This document shows positions 25,115 through 33,341 of a stretch of 64,000 nucleotides of DNA, piece by piece. Each line of letters starts with the position of its first letter. Within the stretch, counting starts at the first letter, position 1. The position numbers and the translations under genes were made by a program. The notes below the pieces were generated by a model that was not told the DNA's origin, made no database searches, and saw only the letters and a list, made by a program, of their open reading frames with translations. Source of the stretch: Streptomyces sp. 130 (GTDB lineage Bacteria > Actinomycetota > Actinomycetes > Streptomycetales > Streptomycetaceae); assembly GCF_007096885.1 (NCBI RefSeq), contig NZ_VJNO01000005.1:62001-126000 (forward strand), written 5' to 3'.

Positions 25115-26910
25115 CTCAGAACTCCCCGCCCCTGGTACTACCTCCGGGGCTCGCCCGCGCCATGGCCACCCTCCAGGACAAGGACCGGCAGCGCCTGGAC
25201 GACACCGTCACCCGGCTCCACACCGTCAACGGGCGTCTGTGGGACACCGAGGACCGGGTGCGCAGTGCTTTGCTCTCCGCCGCCCAGGTCGCCGACTGCA
25301 AGCGAGAGATCGACCAGCTCAACGCCGAACGCAACGCCCTCGCCGAACGGGCCGACGAAGTGCTCGGCTCGCTGGCGGACGCGGGCCGTGCCGATGTGCC
25401 GCTGCACACCGAGACGCTCGCCTCCGTCGTCGACCGCATGTCGGTGCTGACGCTGCGGATCTGGCACAGCGAGCGTGCGGCCGGCCGCGACGAGCTGGCC
25501 GCGCGACGTGTCCCGGCCCTTCACGGGCAACGTGAGGAGCTGTGCGCCGCTCTCGACGCGCTGGTCTCCGATGTCGTCGCCGGCCGTCGTCGGCTCCCCG
25601 TGCCAGCCCGCTTCAAGCTGTACGGGCGGGAGGACGTCGCTCCGACGGAGATCAAGCCGAGTCGGCATCTGCGCCGGGTACTCGCCTTCGGCGGGCTGAG
25701 CGAGTGCGGGAAGAGCACCAGCGCACAGTTCGTCCAGCGGACCTGCGGCGCCCAACGCCTCAAGATCGGCTTCCTGTTACGGCAGGCAGCCCATCGGGAA
25801 GGGCTCGCGGACCCGTACGCACTCTCGGCCCGTCGGCAGGCCGAACTGCTCCTCGGGGAGCTGAACCGCTTCGCGGACGCCCACGTCGACACGAAGCTGT
25901 TCACCATCGAGTCCGTCCACGACGATGCCTCGATCGCCGAGCTCAAGCAGCTCATGGGCGACACGCTCCGGATCGTCTACCTGGACGCCTCCTTCGCCGT
26001 ACGCGTCGAGCGGTCGGGCACTCCGGCCCAGATCGTCGCCGCGAAGGACGAGATCAAGATGAGCCGCGGCGCCCACCAGGTCGCCGCTCTGGCCGACCAC
26101 GTCATCGACAACACCGGCAGCATCGCAGCCCTTCGCGCCCGCCTCCGGCGCATCGCTGCCCCGCCCTCCACGCCTGCGCTGCGCGTGGCCACCCCGTACG
26201 GGCTCGGTCTTCCGGCAGCAGTCGCGTCGGCGACGGCCGACTTCACCGATGCGGTGCGGGCGTACGGACCCGGCGTACGGCTCGTCGCCCTGACCGGAAG
26301 CCCCGGAGAGGGCACCTGGATCGCCGGCTGGTCCGACCTGGACCTCATGGTGATCGCCGAGCACGAGGTCATCGGCGGGATCCATGAGGCCCTGGAGCAG
26401 TACCGGACGGCCGTCGGCAGTGCGGCCTCTCTCGGCCCCACCCTCGTCACGCCCGGAGAACTGACCGCCCGACGCCTCACTCCGCGCCTGGCCTTCGTCC
26501 TTCACCAGCTCCAGCAAGGCAGCCCCGTCCTGCATGCGGCATCCGACCTCGAACTTCCGACGATCAGCCGGGACGAGCTCGCGTTCGCCGCCGTCCGCGA
26601 ACTGCCCCAGGTCATGCTCACCATGCGCCGTCTGCGTACTGCGGAGGGGGCGACCGCCCTGCGGCAGCTCTACAAGCACCTCGTGCTCGCCTGCCGCCTT
26701 CTCCTGCGCGAGCACAACCAGTGGGAGTCCGGCCCCGACCGGATCCTCGCCGCCGCCTCCCGTATGCCGGGCCTGACGGCCCTCGCCGTCCCTCCTCTGG
26801 CCGAGGTCGCGAACGCTTGGCGTGACGGTGACACCGAGCTCGTGCTCAAGCCCGTCACCGCGGCGGTCGACCAGCTCCTCACCTGGTACGCCCTCCAGCT
26901 CGCCGCCTGA
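25111..26910 (+). CDS. Three-part protein: DUF4254-like, P-loop kinase-like, nucleotidyltransferase
   Basis: A 599-residue fusion. Residues about 25-90 (VTRLHTVNGRLWDTEDRVRS and the following helical stretch with ALAERADEVL) look like DUF4254, a helical domain found beside sugar and nucleotide genes. Residues about 190-350 form a P-loop domain (VLAFGGLSECGKSTSAQFV) with an LRIVYLDA strand and an Arg-rich lid. From about 375 a polymerase-beta-type nucleotidyltransferase follows, with the active-site pattern LTGSPGEGTWIAGWSDLDLM (GS...DLD) and a helical tail. The order suggests kinase and nucleotidyl transfer on one chain. ATGA coupling to the upstream gene. Substrate unknown. Confidence 0.72.
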   Translation: MTQNSPPLVLPPGLARAMATLQDKDRQRLDDTVTRLHTVNGRLWDTEDRVRSALLSAAQVADCKREIDQLNAERNALAERADEVLGSLADAGRADVPLHTETLASVVDRMSVLTLRIWHSERAAGRDELAARRVPALHGQREELCAALDALVSDVVAGRRRLPVPARFKLYGREDVAPTEIKPSRHLRRVLAFGGLSECGKSTSAQFVQRTCGAQRLKIGFLLRQAAHREGLADPYALSARRQAELLLGELNRFADAHVDTKLFTIESVHDDASIAELKQLMGDTLRIVYLDASFAVRVERSGTPAQIVAAKDEIKMSRGAHQVAALADHVIDNTGSIAALRARLRRIAAPPSTPALRVATPYGLGLPAAVASATADFTDAVRAYGPGVRLVALTGSPGEGTWIAGWSDLDLMVIAEHEVIGGIHEALEQYRTAVGSAASLGPTLVTPGELTARRLTPRLAFVLHQLQQGSPVLHAASDLELPTISRDELAFAAVRELPQVMLTMRRLRTAEGATALRQLYKHLVLACRLLLREHNQWESGPDRILAAASRMPGLTALAVPPLAEVANAWRDGDTELVLKPVTAAVDQLLTWYALQLAA

Positions 26911-26956
26911 ACCACGCACCTCTCCTTCTCCCCTCTCCACCGACAGGAGCTTCGTC

Positions 26957-27532
26957 ATGCCCGAAACCGTCACCCTGCCGCCCTTCTCCGCCCGAATCGT
27001 CGAACGGCTCAGCGTCGGAGCCACGAGCCGCCGCGAGCGTGTCATCCACTCGTTGGACGGCCTGGAAAGCCCGGTGCATCCCGACACCCTCGCCAGCACG
27101 GGGGCCGATCTGTGGCGTCTGCTCCAGGAGCAGTTGCCGGACGGCGCCGGCTCCGTGGACTTCCTCCTGGGCCTGGACGCGGGCGGCATCCTGCCCACCG
27201 TCTCCCTCGCCGACGCCGCCCGCCTCCCGTACAAGATCGCCTGGAAGCTGCACCTCCCTCTGGACGGCGCGGTCCGCTTCAGCGAGCCGCACGCCATGCG
27301 TACCGACGTCTTCGCCTACGGCATCGCTCCGGGACAGCACATCGTCATCGTGGACGACGAGATCACCACCGGTCGGACCCTGGCCGACCTCACCCGCCGT
27401 CTTCGCGAGGCCGGCGCCGTCCCGCTGGCGGCGGCCTGCCTGGTGGAGGACACCACGCGCGGAGCCCGCGCACTGCTCGACGAGCTGGAGCTACCGCTGG
27501 TCTCGCTCACCACGATCGAGGGCCCGGCGTGA
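26957..27532 (+). CDS. Phosphoribosyltransferase-fold protein
   Basis: A 191-residue PRTase of type I: the PRPP loop is HIVIVDDEITTGRTLADL near residues 130-147, and DFLLGLDAGGILPTVSLADA gives the flexible-loop/PPi region. It would transfer between a base and PRPP, or act as a regulator as some PRTase-fold proteins do. ATG 26957 has GACAGGAG 10 bases upstream and starts the conserved part. The GT9 gene overlaps its stop (GTGA at 27529). Confidence 0.82.
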   Translation: MPETVTLPPFSARIVERLSVGATSRRERVIHSLDGLESPVHPDTLASTGADLWRLLQEQLPDGAGSVDFLLGLDAGGILPTVSLADAARLPYKIAWKLHLPLDGAVRFSEPHAMRTDVFAYGIAPGQHIVIVDDEITTGRTLADLTRRLREAGAVPLAAACLVEDTTRGARALLDELELPLVSLTTIEGPA

Positions 27533-28677
27533 GCTCGGTCGCCCTGCCAGGGGTCCGGTTCAACCACGGCTCCGCGGTCGTCCCCGCCGGGGCCGTCCAC
27601 ACCACCCCGCTGGGGTACGACCGTGGCAGCGTCCCCATCGGAGCGCCGCTCCCGCTGACTGCCTCCGCCGAGCTCGTCCACCGCCTGAGCGGGTGCGGCG
27701 AGGTCGTTGTGGCCTTCGAGGGGAAGCTCGGCGACACCCTCCTCGCTCTGTCGGGGGTCCGCGCGGTGCTCGACTGGCTGCGGCTGCGGTCGGTTCGTAC
27801 GTCCGTCCGGGCGGTGGGGCCGTACGCGGGGCTGATCGCCCGGACCGGGCTGATCGCTCACCGCCCAGTCACCACGCCCCACGGTCGACGCGCGGTGATC
27901 GGAGACCGCGCGGGGATCGAGGCGCACGGCTCCCAAGCAGTGGTGAGCCTGGTACTCGATCCAGCGGCCCCGCCCTGCTGGTCGAGCGACGGCCGCGCCC
28001 ACCCGGACCTGCCGGCCCGCCACTACCTGGCGCTCGAACGCCGCCTCGGTATCCGCCTCCCCGGCACGGCTCCCTTCGCGCAGACCCTCGCGACCGGCCC
28101 GAATGATCTCGTGGAGGAGCTGCGATCGGTGGGCTGGCTGGGCGGCCTGACCATCGCAGCCATCACCGCCACCAGCTGGCCGGAGCGCAAGGACTACACC
28201 GCCCAGCGGTACATCGCCCTCGCCGAGCAGATCGCCGAAGCCCAGCAAGCACAGGCCCGGCTGCTGCTCATCGGCGGCAACGCGGAAGACGGCTTCCGCG
28301 TCAGCGCAGAGGCCCCGCGACGCCACGTTCAGGTGCTCCACCTGGACGGGGTGCCGGCCGAACAGCTCGCCGATCTCTTCCCGCACTGCGACCTGATCGT
28401 CGGCAACGACACCGGCCTCACCCACCTCGCCGCGATGACGCGCAGTCCCGAGAAGCCCGTCATCGGCTTGTACGCGCGCCACAGTCACAGCAAGTGGCGT
28501 ACCGGGCTCCCCCATCACCACGCCGTCGCCACCGACCTGTCCGACCGCATGCACCAGGGCGACCTCTGCCCCGTCCGGGACGCCATTCCTCCGGACGTGG
28601 ACGTTCACATGGACGCTTTCCCGCCCGCCGAACTGGCCCGAGTGTGCCTCGATCTGCTCAACGGGGTGCGGCCATGA
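27529..28677 (+). CDS. Glycosyltransferase family 9-like protein
   Basis: A 382-residue GT-B protein of the heptosyltransferase group: FEGKLGDTLLALSGVRAVL near residue 63 resembles the GxxGDxLxxTP entry motif, and DLIVGNDTGLTHLAAM near 290 is the sugar-nucleotide-binding signature. GT9 normally builds lipopolysaccharide core, which Streptomyces lacks, so here it probably glycosylates a small molecule or other carrier. Starts with GTG in a GTGA overlap. The gene that follows overlaps by ATGA. Confidence 0.78.
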   Translation: MSSVALPGVRFNHGSAVVPAGAVHTTPLGYDRGSVPIGAPLPLTASAELVHRLSGCGEVVVAFEGKLGDTLLALSGVRAVLDWLRLRSVRTSVRAVGPYAGLIARTGLIAHRPVTTPHGRRAVIGDRAGIEAHGSQAVVSLVLDPAAPPCWSSDGRAHPDLPARHYLALERRLGIRLPGTAPFAQTLATGPNDLVEELRSVGWLGGLTIAAITATSWPERKDYTAQRYIALAEQIAEAQQAQARLLLIGGNAEDGFRVSAEAPRRHVQVLHLDGVPAEQLADLFPHCDLIVGNDTGLTHLAAMTRSPEKPVIGLYARHSHSKWRTGLPHHHAVATDLSDRMHQGDLCPVRDAIPPDVDVHMDAFPPAELARVCLDLLNGVRP

Positions 28678-29810
28678 CCTTCCGCAGCCCTCTGCGGCTC
28701 GGCCCGGTGCGGCGCTTCACCCGCAACCTGCTCTGTCCCGTCGACCTCCTCGGCCGCCCGTTGCTCCTGAAGTACACGCGCGACCCGGTGGGAAGCCGCG
28801 CCGAGGTTCGCGGGCACGCACGTCTGGCCGAGCACTACCGGGTGCCTACCCTCCACGCCCACCTGCGTGTGCCGGGTGGGCGGCTCCTCGCGTACGAACG
28901 TCTGCCCGGCGGCACCGATCACGGGCTCCTGCTCGATCTCCTCAACGCCGACGAGGCGAGCAGCGACCTTCGCGCCTACATGGATCAGCTCACGGCCGCG
29001 TACCGCGAGTCCATCCTCGCGACGGCGAGGCCCACCGACCCGACACGCGTGGTACGCAAGCTGTACTGGGACCGTGCGGCCCCCGGCGGCCGACTCGACG
29101 AGTACTACGGGGGCAAGGACTTCCCGATCGCCGACGGCCTCATCGATGTCCCGGTCTCCCGCCTCGGCACCTACACCCTGAACATCAACGGCCGTCGGCA
29201 CCACTTGGACTGGGTTGCCACCCTTCGCTGGCTCCGGGCTCATTTCGCCGCGACCGAGCCGGTCTGGGCGGCCCTCACCCAGGGCGACCCCACCGACGTC
29301 AACCTCGCCCACCCACTCGCCTGGTTCGACTACGACACCGCCGGGATGAACAGCATCCCCGGCGAGTTCGCCAACTTCCTCTGGTACGCCTCCGCCCTCG
29401 GCGGCTGGCTCGTGCCCACGTACAACCCGGCGGCCTTCGCCGACCACCCCGCCACGTTCGCCCGCGTCCCGGACAACGCCCCCGAGATCCGACGAGCGGA
29501 CATCGAGCACACCACGAGCACCATCCATATCGACTACGCCCCACGGCTCGCGGCTCCCCGGCGTACCGCCGTGATCACGTACTGGAACCAGCTCGTACGA
29601 CCGGTCGCCGACCGTCTCTGGCCCGGTGCGGACCTGGCGAACCTTCTCCGCCCCTACCTGGCCATGCGCATCCTCGGCGTCTACAACCTCGCCGAGCTGG
29701 CTCCAGCGGACCGGCTCGTCCTCCTCGCCCGGCTCGCCGAAGCGATGAGCCCCGCCTTCGACCCCGCCACCTACTTCTGCCCCCTGGAGTCGCCATGCCC
29801 GGCCCCCTGA
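28674..29810 (+). CDS. APH-like phosphotransferase
   Basis: A 378-residue protein whose core has the aminoglycoside-phosphotransferase pattern: LTQGDPTDVNLAHPLAWFDY supplies the catalytic GDxxxxN and the DxD-like metal site ends in FDYDTAG. An N-terminal Lys in LLLKYTRDP and a Glu at RAEVRGHARL fit the ATP-binding lobe. The acceptor is unknown; in this operon a sugar or nucleoside is likely. Coupled to its neighbour by ATGA and overlapping the SDR gene by 16 bases. Confidence 0.72.
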   Translation: MTFRSPLRLGPVRRFTRNLLCPVDLLGRPLLLKYTRDPVGSRAEVRGHARLAEHYRVPTLHAHLRVPGGRLLAYERLPGGTDHGLLLDLLNADEASSDLRAYMDQLTAAYRESILATARPTDPTRVVRKLYWDRAAPGGRLDEYYGGKDFPIADGLIDVPVSRLGTYTLNINGRRHHLDWVATLRWLRAHFAATEPVWAALTQGDPTDVNLAHPLAWFDYDTAGMNSIPGEFANFLWYASALGGWLVPTYNPAAFADHPATFARVPDNAPEIRRADIEHTTSTIHIDYAPRLAAPRRTAVITYWNQLVRPVADRLWPGADLANLLRPYLAMRILGVYNLAELAPADRLVLLARLAEAMSPAFDPATYFCPLESPCPAP

Positions 29811-30544
29811 ACGGCCGCACCGCCCTGGTCACCGGAGCCACCGGCGGACTCGGCACGGCCATCGCCCGCCGCCTCGCAGCCGACGGCGCCGCAATCGCGC
29901 TCGCTCACTTCGACGACGACCGGACAGCAGGAGAGCTCTCAGACTCCCTCCCCTCTTGCATCTCCCTGTCGGCAGACCTTCGAGAAGCCGAGGCCGTACG
30001 GTCCCTGTGTCGTCGAGCCCAAGAGGCGCTGGGCCCGGTGGACATCCTGGTCAGCAACGCCGGTGCCTACCCGCGCCGATCATGGCCGGAGACGACACCG
30101 ACCCACTGGGAGGACACCCTGGCCACCAACCTGACCAGCCACTATCTCCTCGCCCACGAACTCACCCCAGCCATGACGGCCACCGGCTGGGGCCGCGTCA
30201 TCACGATCGGCTCGGTCCTCGCCACTGCGGGCCGCCACGACCTCGCCGGCTACATCAGTGCCAAGGCCGGCCTCGAAGGACTCATCCGCGCTCTCGCACG
30301 CGAACTCGGCCCCGCCGGCGTCACCGCGAACTGCGTCGCTCCCGGCTCCATCCGCGTCCCCGCCGAAGACGCAGTCGTCGATGACCCGGAGGCCATGACC
30401 GCCCGCCAGCTCGCCCGCCAGTGCGTACAACGCCGAGGCCGACCGGAAGACGTCGCCGCGGCCGTCGCCTTTCTCGCCACCGAGGACGCCGGCTTCATCA
30501 CCGGCCAGACCCTGCGCGTCGACGGAGGCTGGATCCTTGGCTGA
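29795..30544 (+). CDS. SDR-family oxidoreductase
   Basis: A 249-residue classical short-chain dehydrogenase: NAD(P) loop TALVTGATGGLGTAIARRLA, VSNAGAY, catalytic Ser in TIGSVLAT and YISAKAGLEGLI (YxxxK), and the C-terminal FITGQTLRVDGGW. Resembles FabG-type reductases. In this run of nucleotide and sugar enzymes it would oxidise or reduce a hydroxyl of the intermediate. It overlaps both neighbours. Confidence 0.87.
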   Translation: MPGPLNGRTALVTGATGGLGTAIARRLAADGAAIALAHFDDDRTAGELSDSLPSCISLSADLREAEAVRSLCRRAQEALGPVDILVSNAGAYPRRSWPETTPTHWEDTLATNLTSHYLLAHELTPAMTATGWGRVITIGSVLATAGRHDLAGYISAKAGLEGLIRALARELGPAGVTANCVAPGSIRVPAEDAVVDDPEAMTARQLARQCVQRRGRPEDVAAAVAFLATEDAGFITGQTLRVDGGWILG

Positions 30545-31130
30545 CATCTGGCTCATGCGCCACGGCGCCTACGAAGGCCACCGCCCCGGCTACCATGCCC
30601 CACACGAAGCCACCCTCACGCAGGAGGGCCGCGACCAGGTGTGCCGCTCGCTCCCCCTCCCCGAGGGCATCAGCGCGATCGTCACCAGCCCGATTCCCCG
30701 TGCCCGCCAGACGGCCACCCTCGTCTCGCATCTCACGGGCCTGCCGATCGTGGCCACCTCCGGCCTCCTCGCCGAGTGGCGCGCCCCAAGCATCGTCCTA
30801 GGCCGGAGTGCCGAGACCTACCCGCCCGCCTATCGCGCCTGGCGGGCCCGGCGCCTCGCCAATCCATCTCTACGCTGCGAAGACGGCGAAAGCCTCACCG
30901 ACCTCCACACCCGCGCCCGCCACTGCGCCACTTTCCTCCACCACACCGCCCAACGCCACGGCCCCCTCCTGGCGGTCTCCCACACCCTGTTCCTGGGCGT
31001 CCTCACCCACCTTCAGGAGGGCCCTGCCGCCTTCGTCACCGCCGCGCGAACCCCGTGGCAGTTCACCGAGCGCCACCTGTTCACCCCCTTCCAGTCCACG
31101 GCTTTGCGCCTTCAAAGACCTGACCGATGA
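30537..31130 (+). CDS. Histidine phosphatase family protein
   Basis: A 197-residue phosphoglycerate-mutase-fold phosphatase: IWLMRHGAYEG with the RHG catalytic motif at the N terminus, SPIPRARQTA with the second Arg, a Glu in LLAEWRA, and LLAVSHTLFLG with the distal His. The start is TTG at 30537 behind GGAGG, overlapping the SDR by eight bases. As last gene of the run it could remove a phosphate from the final product. No membrane segment or signal. Confidence 0.85.
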   Translation: MADIWLMRHGAYEGHRPGYHAPHEATLTQEGRDQVCRSLPLPEGISAIVTSPIPRARQTATLVSHLTGLPIVATSGLLAEWRAPSIVLGRSAETYPPAYRAWRARRLANPSLRCEDGESLTDLHTRARHCATFLHHTAQRHGPLLAVSHTLFLGVLTHLQEGPAAFVTAARTPWQFTERHLFTPFQSTALRLQRPDR

Positions 31131-31405
31131 GAGGCGCACGGGCCGTCCGACGCCGATGACCTGTTGGACTCTGGCCGCCTGTACCCCCAGCAGTTCATCT
31201 ACATGCCACGCGCATTTAAATCGAGTTAGAGCGTGCCGAAGGTCAACCCACTTGTCACGTACGGTTGTTCGAACAGCAGCAGGCAACCGCCCCGGCGCGG
31301 AAGGTCATGAGCCCAGAAGTCTGACAAGACGCCAAACCAACGGGTTCGCGGCGTTAAACTCCCCCACACGAGGGCAGCTAGCCACGGACGGGATGGGGGG
31401 CAAAA

Positions 31406-31549
31406 ATGAGCGCGAGCGGGACCCGCACTTGCTCTTGGTGCGGCGAGGGAGGGCACGACAAGCGGTCGTGTGACGTCCCTTCCAACTCTGGGAAGTGCAG
31501 CGTGTGCAACTACCACGGACACGATAAGCGCAACTGTCCGAGCAAGTGA
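31406..31549 (+). CDS. 47-residue protein with two CCHC zinc knuckles
   Basis: A short reading frame, MSASGTRTCSWCGEGGHDKR... to PSK, with two perfect Cx2Cx4Hx4C units: CSWCGEGGHDKRSC (residues 9-22) and CSVCNYHGHDKRNC (31-44). These resemble retroviral nucleocapsid zinc knuckles, which bind single-stranded nucleic acid. The repeat of GHDKR-C in both shows internal duplication. ATG 31406 follows a G-rich stretch (GGGATGGGGGG) about five bases upstream. Such tandem knuckles are rare in bacteria. Nothing else is in the 275 bases upstream. Coding is supported by the eight conserved metal ligands; chance occurrence is unlikely. Function unknown. Confidence 0.75.
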   Translation: MSASGTRTCSWCGEGGHDKRSCDVPSNSGKCSVCNYHGHDKRNCPSK

Positions 31550-31603
31550 GGCCATTCCAACCTGCCGGCATGGAACGGCGGTTGGCGGGTTATGCGCAAC
31601 GTT

Positions 31604-31659
31604 GAAGCTCCTGGTAGACGGGTTCACAATCAAGACCACCCGTGCCGACCAGGAGCTTC
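31604..31659. repeat. Inverted repeat, possible insertion-sequence end
   Basis: GAAGCTCCTGGT (31604-31615) and ACCAGGAGCTTC (31648-31659) are exact complements, with inner partial complement ACGGGT / ACCCGT. The following CGTGCTTGTCCACCCACCTC resembles the first codons of IS5-type transposases, but a stop follows immediately. It may be a solo end of an insertion sequence or simply a hairpin terminator. Confidence 0.4.
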
Positions 31660-31678
31660 GCGTGCTTGTCCACCCACC

Positions 31679-31945
31679 TCAGTAACTGACCAGCGCCATC
31701 ACGTTCTCCAGCAGCGAGTACAGGAGCTTCGGTTCTCCGCCAGCAGTACGAGCGGCCTCGGCGTAGGTCGGGGCGTGCTTGCAGTCGGCCACGTAGCCAT
31801 CGCCCTGCTTCGCCAGCTCCTTGCGCCGCTCAGTCCACGCTGGCCAGTGCTCGGCGAGATACGTCTCCAGGTCATCCTCGAAGACCGTATGGGTCGCTTC
31901 GCATGCGGTGGCTGGGCGAGCGACGGTCGAGAAGCGGCCGGGCAC
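31679..31945 (-). pseudogene. Possible gene fragment, 88 codons
   Basis: The C-terminal 66 residues (DDLETYLAEHWPAWTERRKE, then GDGYVADCKHAPTYAEAART and LLYSLLENVMALVSY) look like a real amphipathic protein rather than GC-frame noise. The frame has a possible GTG at 31945 but no clear ribosome site. It lies directly beside the putative insertion-sequence end, so it may be the tail of a truncated gene. I do not recognise the family. Confidence 0.35.
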
Positions 31946-31998
31946 TCGGCGCAGAGGAATCCCGCCAGCAGCTGAAGGCGAGGCCCGACAGCCCGTGA

Positions 31999-32634
31999 CT
32001 ACGTCCTGGGCCTCTTCGCCGCGGCGCGAGCCGAATTCGCGTTGGCGGCTGCGTTGAGACGGGCCAAATGCGCGCGTTGCGAGACTTCGCCCCCGTAAGA
32101 GGACCAGCCATACAGAGACGCAAGCAGTTCGGCTGCAACAGCCGCGGCTGTCGTCAAGCCGGCCATAGCCCTGGACATGGACGCAGGGGGCCTGGCAACC
32201 AACCGACCTCGGCTTTGCGTAGCCGTGATGGCACATTGCTCCGACCAGAGCTCGAAGACCTGAGCGAGACGGGCGAAAAGGGCGGCCGCTGCGGCCAAGC
32301 AGGCATAGAAGGCCACGAGCCCTCCGCCGATGCGAGCAGCGATGCCCGGAGTCGGTTCGTGGTCGTTCCAAGGCCAGCCCATGACCGCATAGACGACCGC
32401 CAGACCAGCCGAAGCGGCGATCCATGCAGTCCCCATCAGGGAATCCAGGACGCCCTCGTAATCATCCTCATCCTCGTCGTCCTGCTCGGGCTGCCGCTTC
32501 GTCGGCTTAGGATTGCCGGACGTCCTTTTCCCATGGGACGCGAGAAAGACTTGCCAGAGGCCACCGTGGACGTCACCGCCCACAAACGTGCCGGAGCCGT
32601 GGTTGTGCTGTTCCCGGTGCTCAGTGTCCGCCAT
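31999..32634 (-). CDS. Membrane protein with N-terminal GTF-GGDVHGG motif
   Basis: A 211-residue protein. Residues 9-25 read QHNHGSGTFVGGDVHGG, the motif shared with the C terminus of the upstream gene's product. A charged stretch follows (QPEQDDEDEDDYE), then three hydrophobic segments at about 67-88, 102-125 and 154-175 suited to membrane insertion, and a basic Ala-rich tail. ATG 32634 lies within the end of the upstream gene, a 14-base overlap. A motif module on a membrane protein next to a soluble motif carrier fits receptor/effector pairs that signal through amyloid-type motif stacking; this is inference. Confidence 0.68.
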   Translation of the reverse strand: MADTEHREQHNHGSGTFVGGDVHGGLWQVFLASHGKRTSGNPKPTKRQPEQDDEDEDDYEGVLDSLMGTAWIAASAGLAVVYAVMGWPWNDHEPTPGIAARIGGGLVAFYACLAAAAALFARLAQVFELWSEQCAITATQSRGRLVARPPASMSRAMAGLTTAAAVAAELLASLYGWSSYGGEVSQRAHLARLNAAANANSARAAAKRPRT

Positions 32635-33034
32635 CTGACGCCCCGCCGTAGTTGACGGTCATGCCACCGTGGACGTCACCACCGATGAACGTGCCGGCGC
32701 CGGTGTTGTGCTGGTTCCAGACCTTCGAGGCCGCCGGAGCGGGCATCGCGAGTTCGTCCACCTCACTCATGGCGCCGCGGTGCTCGGCAAGGTATTGGGC
32801 AATGAGCTGCGCCCAGACGGTCGCTGCGAGCTCCTGAGCCTCTGCAGAGGGCGAGGTGAGCTGCGCGGCGGTGTCATCCACTGCTTGGGCAGCCGCTCTC
32901 TGTTGATCCGGAGTGGCCAGGCGGAAGAAGTGCGCGACCTTCAGGCGCATCTTCTCAGCGCCTGACGCGGCTATGGCCGCGACGAGCGTGCCGGCCGCAC
33001 CGGTGGCCACGGCCATTAATTCGGCGTCGTACAT
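32621..33034 (-). CDS. Small protein with C-terminal GTF-GGDVHGG motif
   Basis: A 137-residue protein. Residues 8-25 are hydrophobic (AVATGAAGTLVAAIAASGA) and the middle is helical (TPDQQRAAAQAVDDTAAQLT, then ATVWAQLIAQYLAEHRG). The C-terminal motif is QHNTGAGTFIGGDVHGG (108-124) followed by MTVNYGG. ATG 33034 has GGGGAGAGA upstream. It overlaps the next gene, which carries the same motif at its N terminus. The pattern of two adjacent genes exchanging one short Gly/Asn-rich motif is known from bacterial amyloid signalling pairs; membership is not shown. It is the last gene before the right att site. Confidence 0.68.
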   Translation of the reverse strand: MYDAELMAVATGAAGTLVAAIAASGAEKMRLKVAHFFRLATPDQQRAAAQAVDDTAAQLTSPSAEAQELAATVWAQLIAQYLAEHRGAMSEVDELAMPAPAASKVWNQHNTGAGTFIGGDVHGGMTVNYGGASDGGH

Positions 33035-33341
33035 GATCGAGATCTCTCCCCGTCCGTGTTGGCGTGCCGCAGCAGAACCTACCGGGCACCACTGACACTC
33101 CGAGGGGACAATCCGCATACACAGATCCCGAAAGGGCCACGCAGCCAGGCAGGCGACACCGGCTCCTGATCGGCACGTGGCTGGGCTCGAATGCGGCGCC
33201 TGACCAGGCAGAACACCGAGCACCTTGGTCTCAGTTCTGGTCTCATTCGCCCCCGTCCGGCGCCGTTCAAGGGCGCCGCCACCACCCGCTCCACCCCAGG
33301 TCAGGACGCCCACGGCCCCCGCCGGACCCCCATACGAACAT
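33035..33341. other. Island right-end spacer
   Basis: No gene seen. It holds the exact 20-base copy (33226-33245) of the repeat next to the left att site at 8172-8191, with CACCTTGGTCTC starting at 33221 as at 11960. It probably contains recombinase arm sites and the promoter of the minus-strand pair that starts at 33034. Confidence 0.5.

Noticed and set aside
31571..31685. Intact insertion sequence
   Set aside because: Only one inverted repeat pair and a few transposase-like codons followed by a stop; no transposase gene.
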